Part shown: piece by piece, positions 50,698-63,589 of the stretch
How the letters are laid out: every line of letters starts with the position of its first letter
How positions within the stretch are numbered: the stretch's first letter is position 1
The notes under the pieces: generated by a model
Told to the model about the DNA's origin: nothing
Seen by the model: only the letters and a program-made list of their open reading frames with translations
Database searches by the model: none
Position numbers and translations under genes: made by a program
Origin: Citrus sinensis
Taxonomy: Eukaryota > Streptophyta > Magnoliopsida > Sapindales > Rutaceae
Direction of reading: 5' to 3'
Assembly: GCF_022201045.2 (NCBI RefSeq)
Contig: NC_068564.1
Location: 2,480,001 to 2,544,000, forward strand
DNA: 64,000 bases

Positions 50698-51710
50698 TGA
50701 TTAGGGATGGCAATGGGGAGGGGAGGGGAGGGGATCGATCTCCCCGTATTCATCCCCGATATTTTGCGTATGTCCCCGTCCCCTCCCCGTTCCCGTCAGA
50801 ATTACTTGAGAAAATTCTCATCCCCTCCTCGAATAATAACAGGGGATCCCCGAGGGTCCCCGATCCCCGAATAACTAATACATTTTTTTTCAATTTTGAG
50901 TTAATCATATTAAAATAAAAAATTTAAATAAAAGTAACGTTCGAAATATATCTTACATTAATATCTATTACAAAAGTCACATACATTAAATTATTAAGTA
51001 ACGCAACATACAAGGAATACAAACTTCTTTTACAAACTATCATGAACAAATTAATAGTTTAATACAAAATTGTTACAAATAAAATCGAATTTATATTCAA
51101 AATTAACTTTTTCAATGGTGGCGTGGGCACTTTATAAATGTGGACTATTCCCTTTACAATACAATAGTTAAATCGGAGCAAATCAAAAGCAAATATTAGA
51201 TTAGATTAGATTAGATATTAAAATTGTGATTCGCTGTGGGCAATTATAACATCGAAAAAATAAATAAAAAATAGATTTAAATTTAAAATATTTAAAGAAT
51301 ATTAAAATTATAAAAAAATATTTGGCTAATAGAATCTACTCAGTCTTTTTAATGTCCTAAATAAAAATTTAGGACTTTAATTAGTTAATTAGGCCTAAAA
51401 GTTTAATAATATAAATATTTTGATATTTTTTATTTTTACCAATATTTATAATTTTATAATTTAAATTTTATTATTTATTTACTAGTAATTTTAAAAAATT
51501 AAAATAAAATTAAAAATTAAAATGGGGAAATGGGTAGGGGATGGGGATTCCACCTCATCCCCGTCCCCTCCCTAAATAAGAAATTGGGTAAAAAAATTTT
51601 CCCGTCTCCTCCCCGAATAAGAAATTGGGTATGAAATTATTCTCATACCCTCCCCGAATTGGGAAAATCCCTGAGGGTACCCGTCCCCGTGGGGATTTTT
51701 GCCATCCCTA
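50698..51710. mobile_element. Non-autonomous hAT element, copy 2 of the GGGATGGCA family
   Basis: A 1,013-bp element with the 8-bp duplication attatgat at 50690-50697 and 51711-51718. The left TIR tagggatggcaatgggga starts at 50702, four bases (tgat) inside the duplication, which probably reflects a footprint or small duplication. Right end complemented: tagggatggcaaaaatcccc. The interior is homologous to 32128-32939. Non-coding. Confidence 0.88.
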
Positions 51711-52086
51711 ATTATGATAAGGTAATAAACATTGTAGACTTGCAAGCATTTTCACTTTTCCACATCTTTTATTACTGTTATTTTATATTTTTACAGCCGT
51801 TAAATTAAAATTTAATGCTTGTTATTTACTTATATTTATTATCTTATTATGTAAGGTAACAAAATCCATTAATAATTGATTTATTTTATTTATCATTTTA
51901 ACGATATTTCTAATTAGGGTAATAACACATTGATCCTGATTTTTAATAGAATCATAAAGAAGAGAATACTTTGCAGATACTTTTCAAGGGTCCCTTCCTT
52001 CCTTGTTGCTACGTTTTTTTTCTTTTTCTTTTTTTTAAGCAAAACATGATGAAAAAGTTCGTTAAAAGAGTTATTAAAAAAATTAA

Positions 52087-52832
52087 GGGAAATTATCATT
52101 GCACCACTTCGATTTTGCCTTACGTTCATCCAACCACCACAAAATTTTAACATAATCTTTGCACCACCTTTCTTTTTAAATTTGTATTAATTAGCTATTT
52201 TGTCACTAACACCGTTAAATAATTTAAACGAAATATCAATTTTACTCCTAAATAATTTAAAAGACCACTTTATTTTATAAAAGCGTTAAAAATAAAAAAA
52301 ATATAATCATAAAAATACCATAAATTTCATTAAAAATAAATCTGAAAATTATAATTTTTATTTTTAATAAAAAATTATAATTATAAAAATAACTACAAAA
52401 TTTTGGGATTTAATAAAAAGCCCCTAAATTATTAAGATTTTGGGATTTAATTTTTTATAAATAAATTCAGTTATTTTAATAAAATTTTGCAAAATTATAA
52501 TTTTAATAAAAATAATTATTAAAATTTTGCAAAATCTAAATTTAATAAAAATCAATTGAGCACCTCTATTTGAGATTTATTTTTTTATTAAATTTAGGGA
52601 TATATTTATATTTATAATTTTTTTATTTTTCAAAGCTTTTATAAAATAAAATGGTCTTTTAATTTATTTAGGGATAAAATTATCATTTTATTTTAATTAT
52701 TCAACGATGTTAATGCAAAAGTGATTAATTCATACAAATTTTTTAAAAAAAGTAGTGTAGAGTACAAATTAGAGTTTTGTGGTGGTTGAATGAGTGTAAG
52801 ATAAAACCGAGATAGTGCAGTGATAATTTCTC
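52087..52832. mobile_element. Long-TIR Mutator-like MITE, copy 2
   Basis: A 746-bp element with an exact 9-bp TSD aaaaattaa (52078-52086 and 52833-52841). TIRs gggaaattatcattgcacc and, complemented, gagaaattatcactgcact extend for over 200 bp per arm, giving a foldback structure. Related to 25814-26560. No open frame. Confidence 0.9.
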
Positions 52833-52841
52833 AAAAATTAA

Positions 52842-54310
52842 TTAACTAACTATTATTTCTTTGAAAAGTTTATGAAAAAACTAAACTCTCTAAAAAAAAA
52901 AATATTCAAGGGTTTATGTTTATATGTCATCATCCATTTCGAATTACTTGATTGCCCCTGGTAGGGGTAGGTGGACCTTTCCGATTGTGACGAATTTGCA
53001 TATTTTTGGAGTTAAAAAAAAAAAATAGCGTAACGGTTGATTGAATATTAATGCCTTTATTCAACATTCATATGCTGGTTGAAAAATCGGGGTATGATTT
53101 GAGGGGTAATTTAGTCATTTGAGATAGGTAGAGTAGGTGGACGGTTGATTGAAATAACCAGAAGAGAACATAGCGTTTGAAATATTTTCAGGGTTTTTGT
53201 CTTTTCCCGAAAAAGAAAGAAATTTTGTAATTTCTATTTTCTAATAATGTTATTGTTAGAAGGAAAAAAGAAAAAAAGAAAAAAAAAACCTTTTCTTTGG
53301 AAAGTTCAACAATTTAGAAAATTTTGATTAAGAATGAGCTTGGAAAGATATGATATTGTCAAACGAATCGCAATAAAAATTTAATGTAGTTCACATATTT
53401 GAATTATCCTGTCACGGAGAAAATTCCGAGAAAATTTTTATTTAAAATTTTGGATTGATTAATAACATAATTTATTAATATTACAAGAAAAAAAAAGGTA
53501 ACTCGGTGCCTAAAAGAGTATCCTAAAGGACCATGTCCAATATCCATAATTTTTAAACACAAATTTATACTAAAGTTGGGGACTCACTTTCTAATTGCCG
53601 AATTCCAGTCCAAGTAAGGTTAAAGCTAGTCTAATTTTGGCGGCATTTAATGAATAAAATAATTAATGGAAAGACTTTTAGAGAAAAATCGGTTGCTGAA
53701 AGCAATAAGATTTTATTTGGTCAAGAGGAGACTTCGGATCTGGTCACATAAATACAATTGTTTTTTAAATTTTCTGGTAAATTTTAAATGCTCCATAAAT
53801 CGCTGGTTCACTAAGGAACCACGTGCATTATCAAACCACTACCCTAAAAAGGTTTCAATTGACTCAGTACCATCACCAAAAGATCAGTCAAACTTGTACA
53901 ACAGCTATGATTTTTTTATTTTATTTTATTCTCTTTTTATCTTCATATACATAAGACAATGGCAGGCAGCACCTGAAATATTGAAGAAATGAATCATTTA
54001 CCAGTAAAGGGCTATGTAATAACAGAAGAACCCAAAAAAAAAAACACAGATCAGCTTGATGAAAACCCGAAAATGAATCATTTACCAGTCACTTTATATA
54101 CATAATGTTCACTTACAGACAGATGAGAGGATAACTCACACACAACAAAACAAGGCTTCCATCTATGTTTTTTATTCACCAGTCTTATTCTGTTATTTCA
54201 TAGAAGCCTCCAATCCCACCCCCCAAAACCCCCAGAAAAAAAGATAAAAAAGGGGTATAAGCTATGGTTTCTAACTCGCTAAAAAAACAGTCTCCATAAT
54301 GCTCCGGCAA
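52842..54310. other. Intergenic, F-box downstream region
   Basis: AT-rich spacer; the part next to 54310 should be the F-box 3' UTR. A 108-codon frame at 53666-53992 has no recognised similarity and low-complexity composition, so it is not called. Confidence 0.4.
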
Positions 54311-55394
54311 TCAAAGAGCAAGAGAGCTCACCTCATCGTCTTTCCAAAGGCCTTCCTCATATTTGTACCACCTCATTATACCTTCATCATTTTTAGTGCG
54401 CTGGCACATGATGCACGAGTCCTCCATGCATGTTAAGAACTTGCGTAATCGAGCAGCCTTTTGCAGGATGGTTCGATCAAGCTTCTTAATGATTTTTTTC
54501 GGAGCAGGAGCTAGGGGAACGTCTATCAGAAGGCAATGTGATATATTGAGCACTTCCAGGTTTTGTAAGCCATCCAATATAAGGATCAGGGCATCCCTAT
54601 TTAGCGTTGTGCATCTGAGGCTTAGTACCTTTAATTTTGGAAGATACATGTTTAAGGTAGAAGCAAACAAAAGGTCGAAAGGACCCATGATCTTGAGTTC
54701 ACGGAAGTTCCTGCAATTTTGGGCAATTTCCTCCATGAGATATGGGGGATTTGCTATGCTAGGCATTGTAAGGGATTCGAGATCTCTCCACATTCGAATA
54801 GCCTTGCATATTCCGGTCTTTTTTATTCTGTTCCAAGCTGGCATAACAAGTCGCTTGAGCTGTGGGCACCTGTGAACAATGAAAATAGTATGTTATTGCC
54901 AAATTAGCACATTTTTATAGGAAGGATCATAATAGCATCCCCTCCCAACCCCTTCCTCAAACCTAAACCATAACAGAAAAACAAACAAACAAACAACACC
55001 TCCTTACAGACGTTTAAATGGGAAATTGAATTTACCTTTCAGCAGTATAGGTCAACTGATCGTCGCTAACATAGAGATTGAAGTGAAAAATCAAGGTCCT
55101 AATGGATCCTCGGCTAAGACTCAAGGATATCTTTAATATTCTAGTCAATTGCTTGTCAGAATGACCATGCACATAAACATATGGCTCCAATGGGATTTTG
55201 ATATAATTTGATATCAACATTGATAAATCAAGTGTCTTCCACAGCAGAGGATCACAGCAAGCAGAACGCCATGAACTGCAAACATGAGCAATGCCTGAAG
55301 TTAACTCAAAGATATCGAAAGACTGGAAGATCTTCACCAAAATATCATTGTCCAGGTCCTCCCATCTCCTCACAGTAGATGCACTCTCTTCCAT
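54311..55394 (-). CDS. F-box/LRR protein (At3g48880-like)
   Basis: Probable substrate receptor of an SCF ubiquitin ligase. Two exons, 55036-55394 and 54311-54869, give 305 aa. The F-box is at about residues 9-56 (RRWEDLDNDILVKIFQSFDI, then VCSSWRSACCDPLLWKTLDL). Degenerate leucine-rich repeats follow, such as CPQLKRLVMPAW, NCRNFRELKI, LPKLKVLSLRCT and LQNLEVLNISHC. It ends with a Cys-containing segment (CMEDSCIMCQRTK). Length and layout match the Arabidopsis F-box/LRR protein that I recall as At3g48880. The substrate is unknown. Confidence 0.9.
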
Positions 55395-58000
55395 TGAATT
55401 AATTTCCCAACTATCTCAGAGGAGTTTCAAAACAACATAAAACCTGCATATGATGTATATGGAATGTTAGCATCATATATTCATAACACAATGCAATCAA
55501 AAAGACCTCAAACTTTTGTTACTAATATTAAGTGTAAGGAAGTATTTTATATCATTCACAACACTAAGCAATGAAAGAAACATCCAAGCTCTGTAAATTT
55601 ATTTAAGTGTAAAGAATTATCCATATCATTCATATTAGTAAGCAAACAAAGCATTTAAGCTCTGTAAATAGTCTTAAGTAAAACAGGAATATGCTTCTCG
55701 AGAGGCAGAAAAAACCAGAAGAGAATATTATCCTTACTTAAACATTTTGAGGGTTTTGACATTGATAAATGATAAACGTATAAAGCAGGTACAGAAACAG
55801 ACACAAAATGGTGTCGTTTTGTTACTCAGTTAAGGAGGAGGAGGAAAAATGATGTCTTTTTGTGTTGTTTTTGTCCCCGTTTTGTACATTTCAATGTTCT
55901 AGTATGTTAAGAGTTTTGTTATTTTAGAGAAAGATTTTTACTCCTTAGATATAAGGATATAATTTTCTTTCGTATTTAGATGGAGATTTTCATTTTTTTT
56001 TCTTTTATATAGTAGGATTTGATTTCTTTCTTTAATACTTTGATTTTTACAATTTTTCAGGACGGTGTAACCATATTTTAAGGGGCTGGGTTTTCATGTT
56101 TAAGATAAACTTCACTCTTGATTTCCTTTAATTTTTGTCCCATTTCTCTCTAAGTTCCCCACTTTCTTCTCTAAATTTCTAGTCTCTCTATTCAATTATT
56201 ATATTTTTTTTTATGTCTTTCTTCAAATTTTCTTTCTTTAGTACTTCATATAATATCTCTTAAAAGGGCAAATGGCTAGTTAAATAACATGGCTGAAAGG
56301 AGACTAATTCTGATTAATTCCAAATTACTTAGTTTGATTACTATGCTGCAATGCATGATACAAAGAAATTAAAGGACGTAGCATAATCTTAGAAAGGGAC
56401 GGAAAAAATGTAGGAGAAAAAGAAGAAATAATTAAACCAAGACCAACAATGATCACAGAAAAATCTGTTACTTGGTGGTTTTGAGGAAGACAGTAACACA
56501 AACATTTTGAAGAAATAACACATGATTCATCAACAGCAAACTGTATTTACTCAACAAATATTTAGGAATCTGATAGCAGAAATTTCTTAGTTCATGCTTT
56601 TTCCTGCAACATGCAGCTAAAATTCATATCTATACTCTTACTCCTCAGTTCTAGCAGACAACAATTTAAGTTTCCTTCTGACATGTAAATCCCCTCTAAA
56701 ACCTCAGGCCAGAAAATTACCATTCCATATTTCAATAAGCACTTTCACAAAGCATAGAAACTTCAAATAGGAAGGAAAAAAATAAATAAATAAATAAAAG
56801 GTCTTGATCCTCTCATATATATCCTTGGTACAGACTTTGAACTAGTATTTTTCTATTATTCAGTCAACAAACAAGCTTTTCCGTACTTGCTAATAAAGTA
56901 CACAGGTATGAATAGTGACAGGGAGTAACCAAAAGACAATTTTGAAAGTCATAACGGAAGCTTAGATAATAAGAAATTATAAACCTGCATTGCTCCAACA
57001 ACAAGGTTTAACAATGGAATAATAAAATGAGTCCAAATAGTTTGTGGCCTATTTCTAATCCTCTTCTATGGCAGTAATGAAGAGAAGCTGCCACTTACAT
57101 TTGCTCGAAATAGGTAGCACGTGTTCATTTTACTGCCTCCTCATGTAATGATCCTAACAGAAACCCAAATTTTCAAATAAAGCTAATTCACTTATTCACA
57201 GATTCCAAACTCCAGATCTACCATCTTCTATTGTCAATATGAAATCCATCTGTTACATAAGAGAGATTTATTTATTTAACAAAATTCATTTCATTGATCA
57301 TACAACAGCCCAAAAAACACCCAGTTTACCAGCAACATCATCACCAGTCTCTACTATACCATGGATAATCAAGCTAGCGCAACAAAAGATAATCAAATTT
57401 GTCGATTACAGTCTCTACATGCCAGTAATTCCAATCCTGGTTCTATTCTTATCTATTTTCACACACACCTCACAATACCGTGCTCTCTTCTCCAACTCTG
57501 ATTCAATCAGCAATTTACAAGAAATCACATCACACAACTGCCATTACTAAACAACATCCACAAAACAATTGTGCTACCAAACCAATCAATCAAACAGACA
57601 AACAGCAATTAAATTCTTGCTTCTCATTCTTTGTATTTAGATCTTGCTCATCAATTAAAAAACTGTTTTTTTTTTTTTCAAATCAAGAGTTCAAATACCA
57701 TTAACGAGAAGTTAAAACAACCCAATCATCCCAATAGATCAAGAAAACAATAATTCCAAGAAAGATTTGAATGTTTTCGTCACGAATTAATTGTGACAAA
57801 CCCACATAAAATTTTCATAACAAATTAAAGTTACGGACGGATAAAGAGAGAACTTACAATGACAGGACATGAGATCAGCAAACTACTTGAACTGGATAAA
57901 ATAAGCAGTTTCGTGTTCAGATTCTTTCCCCCCAAATCAATCAAAGAAACATGAGGAAGCGAGGACTGGGTTCGGAGAGAGGGTGGGAAATGACTGAAAG
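55395..58000 (-). promoter_or_regulatory. Probable F-box leader region with a long 5' UTR intron
   Basis: An acceptor-like site at 55444 (tatgcag then gttttat, minus strand) and a consensus donor at 57857 (att then gtaagttc) would define a leader intron of about 2.4 kb. The 5' exon would lie near 57858-58000. Several ATG-started frames inside are not protein-like. The splice choice is inferred from motifs only. Confidence 0.35.
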
Positions 58001-58844
58001 ACCCTTGATTTAGCGTCGTCGAGTTCCGGCTTTAGGAGGATTTGTTTGTACTTTCGGCTAGTAAGTTGTCTGTGACTGACTGACACCTTCTTGCTAACTT
58101 CAAGGAGCTGTTACGACTCGTGAGTCAACGTTTTAGATTTTTAAGTTGCAGTGCAGAAAGGAGAGCGATTGGCCTGCGTCACTTTACTTTCACTGCCTTT
58201 ATTTTTTTGGCTAATTCTTTCTCTTTGCAATAAATATCTGGGTTTGGATAATTAGATTGGACTGTTTCTACCACAATTAGGCTGTGTCCACGTCACTAAA
58301 ATATTGCTCTACATAAGAGTCTGATTTGCTTGAGGCCAGATTTTTTTTTCAGGCACGATATTAAAAATAAAAAGAGTCGACGCGTAACAACTTGCCCTTG
58401 CGATGGCTAATAATGGCGTGACATATGTGCATAAGTTATAACAATCAAATTGAAAGATTTTATTTATTTTCTTTTATACTCTTACTTTCTATAAAATATA
58501 GTCGATGTTACAATCTAGAAGTATACACCGAGAAGTTTGAACACGTACATTTATAATTCAAATAAAAAATCTATCAAGTGCAGCTCCAAAATATACTCCC
58601 ACTAAAATTGGACTAATGAATCATGTTGAGAGTGTCACTTGGGCTTTAATCCAATGGTGAACTATTACTCTCAAAGTTAAAAAAAAAATTATGATGGTAG
58701 TGATTCGAGTCTCTATAAGCTCAACCTCTCTCCATTAAGTAAAAAATTGTGTGGAGTTAATTTGTAAGTCTTTCTCCCTTGCGAAATACAAGTGTAGCAG
58801 AGATATCCTTCGTCTATGAGAGTCATAAGTTTAAGTATATACCT

Positions 58845-59085
58845 CATAGAATTAATATAATAATGTAGGTCTCAAGTTATATATCTGATTGAAACATCAG
58901 TTTATAGAATTAATGTAATAATGTAAGTCCTAAGTTATATATCTGATTGTAAATATCAGTGTAATGTATGTTCTAATAGTAATTGTAAATATTTGTGTAA
59001 TACAGTAATCTGATGTGTAATCAGTATAATGTCTGCTCTAATAACAATTGTAAATATCTATGTAATATAATAATTTAATGTGTAA
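58845..59085. repeat. Imperfect tandem repeats
   Basis: Two degenerate repeat types of about 65-75 bp each. One carries atagaattaat and aagttatatatctgattg. The other carries ttctaata, aattgtaaatat and tgtgtaat. Each is present twice in tandem. Confidence 0.75.
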
Positions 59086-59750
59086 TTAGTATTAAAAAAA
59101 ATGAATTATGTCGAGAGTTGAGACAATATTGGACTGAGGTACTGCATGAACGAGCCCACTTTTGTTGGATCAGGCTCACAAAACATGACCCATTCGCCAT
59201 CTCAGCCGACAAATATCGTCGACCTGGCCCGTTTGGCTACCCCGCTATTACCAGAGCTTCCATCAAGAGTCCAAATTCATTGACCTTTTTAACTAGCAAG
59301 CAGCAAGTAGTAGCAATAGGGCAACGTTACAGTGGAATCAAGTTGCACTTTATGATACCAGATTTGGACCAGAAAATTGCTGTGTGCTTATTGAGATTAA
59401 GAACGTTCAGCCAATAAAATATGCTTCATAATAACAAAGCGTGACAGGTGGGTACCCACTTGACCCCCTATCAATTAGTTAGGAAACCGATTGTTTAACA
59501 TAATATGCACATTAAATACCCTTTGAATTTGTGACATTTTAAATGTATAAACGCAAAGCCGACATGTTACCCCATTAATCTAAGATTTGTTCAATTGATG
59601 GGTTTTGCTTCTTTAATATATTGCATATGAGAAAATGACACTCTCTATATATATGTCAAGACGTCCACTCAAATTCTTAACGTTTTAAAAATAGATAGAT
59701 AAACTCTCTTGTATTAGGTATTTTCTATTTATATGTGGATATTGAGCACC

Positions 59751-59838
59751 GTTAAATTGTATGTTCTAAGATCTATGCGATGATCTATCAATTTGTTAAA
59801 CTGTATGTTCTAAGATTTATGCGATGATCAATCAATTT
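59751..59838. repeat. 44-bp tandem duplication (two units)
   Basis: Units 59751-59794 and 59795-59838, each with tatgttctaagat and atgcgatgatc. They differ at three positions. Confidence 0.9.
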
Positions 59839-60640
59839 CGTAGAAGGGAAAATGGAAGAGCCATGTGCACAACATTATCATAATTATCTAAATTAGATGA
59901 GTCTATGTGTCCATTTCTAAAAATATTGGGCGTAAGTATCATTTTTCCTTGATGTCCAATCATGTCACTTTCAATTATAAAATTTTGGAAAACTTTGTTG
60001 ATGATAACGTGGAGAGATACGCAGGAGGTGCTCATGTTTCAAAGAGAAATGATGTGTTGTACGATAGCAAGGAGAGACCCAAATATATGTTACGTTTGTG
60101 TTTCTACAGCCTGAAAGCTTGCCTCAGATTGCCGAAACCAAATTCCAACCAAAGAAAAAAAAGCAACTCACTGTAGCTAAATTGGACCACAGCAACAAAG
60201 ACATGGACAGGTCTTTAATATGTTAACTTAGCTAGCGATCCGAGACTGGCAGTTGATTTCCGCCACTGAGATTTCTAATCAAATGTACATTCAATATTTC
60301 ATTCAATGCCTTGGCCCCTTTTCAGCAGACTGCATTTCTAGCCCTCTCTTCGATTATGGAAATTATTACTCTTCAAGTTACACATAAATTCATCATAATT
60401 GATGCCCCTTGTCCTGTAAAGTCATGGCCTCTCAACAGTTTCTGATTTTTTTTTTTAAAGAATAAAGGGCGATTCCTGATCCTGGTCAACAAATTTAATA
60501 TTCCACCAAATGCTCGGCTTTTTCTTTTATCCTATCTGAAGACTTTCATGATCATCAATTGTGTTAGGACTAATGGGCATTCATGTAATTCTAAATTTAT
60601 ATGTTTGATTGTAAATTTGGCTCTATCTTCTTGATTCCCT

Positions 60641-60647
60641 TATAAAC
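60641..60647 (+). promoter_or_regulatory. TATA box of the first CLE gene
   Basis: The string tataaac lies 79 bp before the start codon at 60726, a suitable distance for a short leader. Confidence 0.5.
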
Positions 60648-60725
60648 TGGTCTTGTGCTGAAACCTACCAAAGCTGATCCCGTTTTCTCTGCGTCAGACT
60701 TCTTCTCCTTGCTTCATTTGGAAAC

Positions 60726-60995
60726 ATGAGGATCCATAATTCATTGCTTCCATTTATGATTTTCTTAATTATATTATCCGTGGTTCATCTTTCCTATTGT
60801 CGACAACTCAGTCATGCTAGTCCTGCTACATATCAAGAATCAGAGCAACAAAGCAAGAGCAAGTCTTCTCTTCAATTCAAACAAAGATTTGTTGCCGTTT
60901 CTCGACTTGTAGAGCTTGAAGGCAGGAAGGTGAAGCCAGAGTATGATGTATCCCATCAAGTTGTGCCTTGTGGACCAAACCCACTTCACAACTAA
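60726..60995 (+). CDS. CLE peptide precursor with an unusual Cys-containing core
   Basis: An 89-aa secreted pre-propeptide in a single exon. A hydrophobic signal peptide covers about residues 1-25 (ends near SYCR), then a variable basic region. The C-terminal 12 residues are QVVPCGPNPLHN, the CLE box (typically RxVPxGPNPLHN). CLE peptides are extracellular ligands for CLV1/BAM-type receptor kinases in meristem, vascular or root control. Two features are odd: Gln instead of the usual Arg at box position 1, and Cys at position 5. The hydroxyprolinable Pro4 and Pro7, Gly6 and the HN end are kept. Length equals that of the second CLE gene 2.6 kb downstream. The receptor and role are unknown. Confidence 0.88.
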   Translation: MRIHNSLLPFMIFLIILSVVHLSYCRQLSHASPATYQESEQQSKSKSSLQFKQRFVAVSRLVELEGRKVKPEYDVSHQVVPCGPNPLHN

Positions 60996-62846
60996 TTATG
61001 CTGGTTCACATACATGTACAATCTTTCTGGGAAACAAATAATTTTTTTTTTTAGCAGGAAGAAACAAGCACACTAGGTTTCTTGGAAAGAAAGAAGGAAA
61101 TCAAAGGAAATCTTTAAAACTTTTTTCCTTATTTTCCTTGATTCTTTCTGAGAAACCGGATGATTGTTTAGATTGTGTAGTAAAGAATCATGCTGTGTAG
61201 TTTTCCGAGTGACAGGTGTAAAGCAACCGCAATAGTTCATGTAAGATTATTGAATTTGCCGGATGAAGTTTGCATTTATGAATGTATGCTGGTAAAATTT
61301 AGCAGATTTTCTGCTGTAAAAGTCTTATGAGAGCTAATTTGTGATTTACATTTGTGTTTTTGTGTTGAATATGATTTGTATGATGTTTGAAAGGCTGGTG
61401 AATTGGCCGACTGTTGCTTGAAGAACTAAGGAAAAGGGCAATCAGTAAACGCTACTTTCTCAATAACAACAAATCCTCATTAAGCAAACATAAAGCAGTC
61501 AAAACAACTTAAAAAGCATAATCATGAAGGTTAATTGTCTTACAATTTCCCAACAATTAACACATAGCATGAGAAATGCCCCTGGTTGCAATTAGGTAAG
61601 CATAGGATCTGCGACTCTGACTCCAGAGAATAGTTGTAAATTTATTGAAGCAATTAAGCATCCCTAGAGAGGGTTCGTCATATGAACTAGGCTAATATCA
61701 TTTGGCTGAGTCTATTCGTTAAGGCCAACTTCCTGAATCATCTTCATGATCTTGCTGCTAGAGATTCCGAGCAGCTCCCTGAGCTTAATGAATCCGAATC
61801 CAGATAAAATGTGGTGAAGTGAACTGATGAAGAAGAGAGGAGTTTTTGTTTTTAATTGCATTAGTACACGCTTCCAACTAAAAGATAACATCACCGAGCA
61901 GGCTGCGTTAAGTCAATGCATAGATACGGCCAAAGCAAAAATGATATAAAATTGGAACCAGGTCAAATCTCAAATACAAACAAAAACCAGGAGTTGATTC
62001 GATTATTTAATAAAAAAATGAGCGTCATTTCATTGTTAATCTTATTGCACAGCCTGCAAGCTGACAGCATTTTGATTACACACTGATGCATCAATGATAA
62101 GAAACAGAAGTAGACTGATAATCTTCTTCTTATTTTAATAATCTTCACCTGTTTTATTCTCTATGGTTGCACATTCAATGCCTTTAGGAAGCAGTACAAC
62201 ACATTGTGTTTATTAGATAAAGCAGGAGAAATGCATTTTCAAATCCTCAAACTTCTGCTGAATCTAAAAATTCCATCATGCTAGTGAAAAAAAAAAAAAA
62301 AAAAAAAAACAATCAGACTCTCAAGATTTATCTTGAGGTATAAGTAAACCTCCAATATTTTAAAAATAAGCACACGTACTTTCTTTAAATTTGGGTCGTT
62401 GCATTTAATATTGCGCATGTGGTTCCTTCATTTTTCTTTTCATAAAATCAATCTCACAATTGCTTAGAACTCGAAAAATAAAGTATGAAAATATAAAGAT
62501 ATTCCCAAATAAATGAAAAACATTAACAAGAGAGGGTCTATGTGTCTATATTCGCAGCAATAGTCTATCCACATATTGAATAGCTTTTTTACATTCGTAT
62601 AAAAATAGTCTATCCACATATAGTAAAAAAGCTTTTTTTTTAAAAGCTATATGTGTCTCCTATTTTTTTTTTTTTTCATTCTAACATTTCCTAATTTTGC
62701 AAATATAGTAAAAAAAAACAAGCTTTATCGTAAATAAAGTGAACAAAATTGACTTATTGTTAATACTAAAATTTAAAACTCAATTTTGACCGCTCACAAA
62801 ATTAGAGGAGGTTAGCTTAGAATAAAAAAAACATTAGGGTAAGGGA
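60996..62846. other. Spacer between the CLE genes
   Basis: Holds the 3' flank of the first CLE gene. A minus-strand frame at 61712-61894 ending LGISSSKIMKMIQEVGLNE looks somewhat protein-like but has no supporting splice partner or known family. A 24-bp A run lies at about 62287-62310. Confidence 0.35.
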
Positions 62847-63069
62847 ATATGATCCTCTCCTGATTTGAGCTTTATTGAGCTTTTAAAAATATTTTGTCAC
62901 GTGTCTTTTAATGGTAGTATATGGGTGAGATTTAACTTCTTTTATTTTATTTATTTATTAACAACCAATTAGTAATTGATTTATTTACTCAGAACATTTT
63001 CAGATTATGAGAGAATCCTGATCATAGAACAAGTGTGTTTCGGCTCAGATCAAGAGAGGATTATGATCC
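62847..63069. mobile_element. Short MITE, copy B
   Basis: Left end gatcctctcctgatttgag is mirrored by a complement at 63048-63069 (ataatcctctcttgatctgag). An inner mirror at 63003-63017 corresponds to the end of copy A (23286-23451). The interior is shared with copy A. Copy B therefore either has a right-hand extension or represents two fused ends. Confidence 0.7.
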
Positions 63070-63484
63070 ATTTTGGTTAACCTATTTCCATTATCAATTG
63101 TCAACCATCCAAGTGGCTTCATTAATCAAAACCCTTTACCCTTATTTAGTTTCTGTTTAAAAAATAAATATGAGAAGTAGGCAGCATGCATAGTACAATG
63201 TACTTTGAGTTTGGTTAGGCAAATTATTAAGCGACCATACTGCAAGAAAATTCAATGGTTCAAAATACGTTTTTAAACAAAGCTACAAATGGCTTAAAAT
63301 TTGAAAGTCGTTTTATATAAAACTTTGTTAAGAGTTAAGAGAAGTTATATGAGCAAGAAAGCGACTTTCTGAAAAGTCAACGTTTGGATCTCTAGAGATA
63401 CATAAGATGTGCTTGCAAGATAGTTCTATCATCTTTAATTTTTTTCCCCTCTCTCTCTCTTTATCAGAAGTCAAGATTTGATAG

Positions 63485-63492
63485 TATAAATA
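63485..63492 (+). promoter_or_regulatory. TATA box of the second CLE gene
   Basis: The string tataaata lies directly before an in-frame ATG at 63494. Transcription would start about 25-35 bp downstream, which excludes that ATG and supports translation from 63590. Confidence 0.55.
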
Positions 63493-63589
63493 AATGAAAG
63501 TCCAACTCAAATTCTGCTCACCACAAGCATTAGCTTGTTTCCCATTTGCACCAAGTCCGATTTTCTTTAGATATTTTTCAGCCATTTCC

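Larger units (their letters stand above)
58001..60640. other. Intergenic between F-box promoter and CLE genes
   Basis: AT-rich spacer with two tandem-duplication regions (58845-59085 and 59751-59838). Frames at 59118-59417 and 59907-60176 have no recognised family and are not called. Confidence 0.4.

Noticed and set aside
57239..57704. Frames of 103 and 74 codons upstream of the F-box gene
   Set aside because: Lie in a likely leader intron, composition not protein-like, no family recognised.
61712..61894. Possible small gene ending LGISSSKIMKMIQEVGLNE
   Set aside because: Somewhat protein-like but short, with no splice partner or known family; noted in the spacer entry only.
63494..63589. 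Extended N-terminus for the second CLE precursor
   Set aside because: It would mask the signal peptide, and the ATG lies right behind a TATA box.
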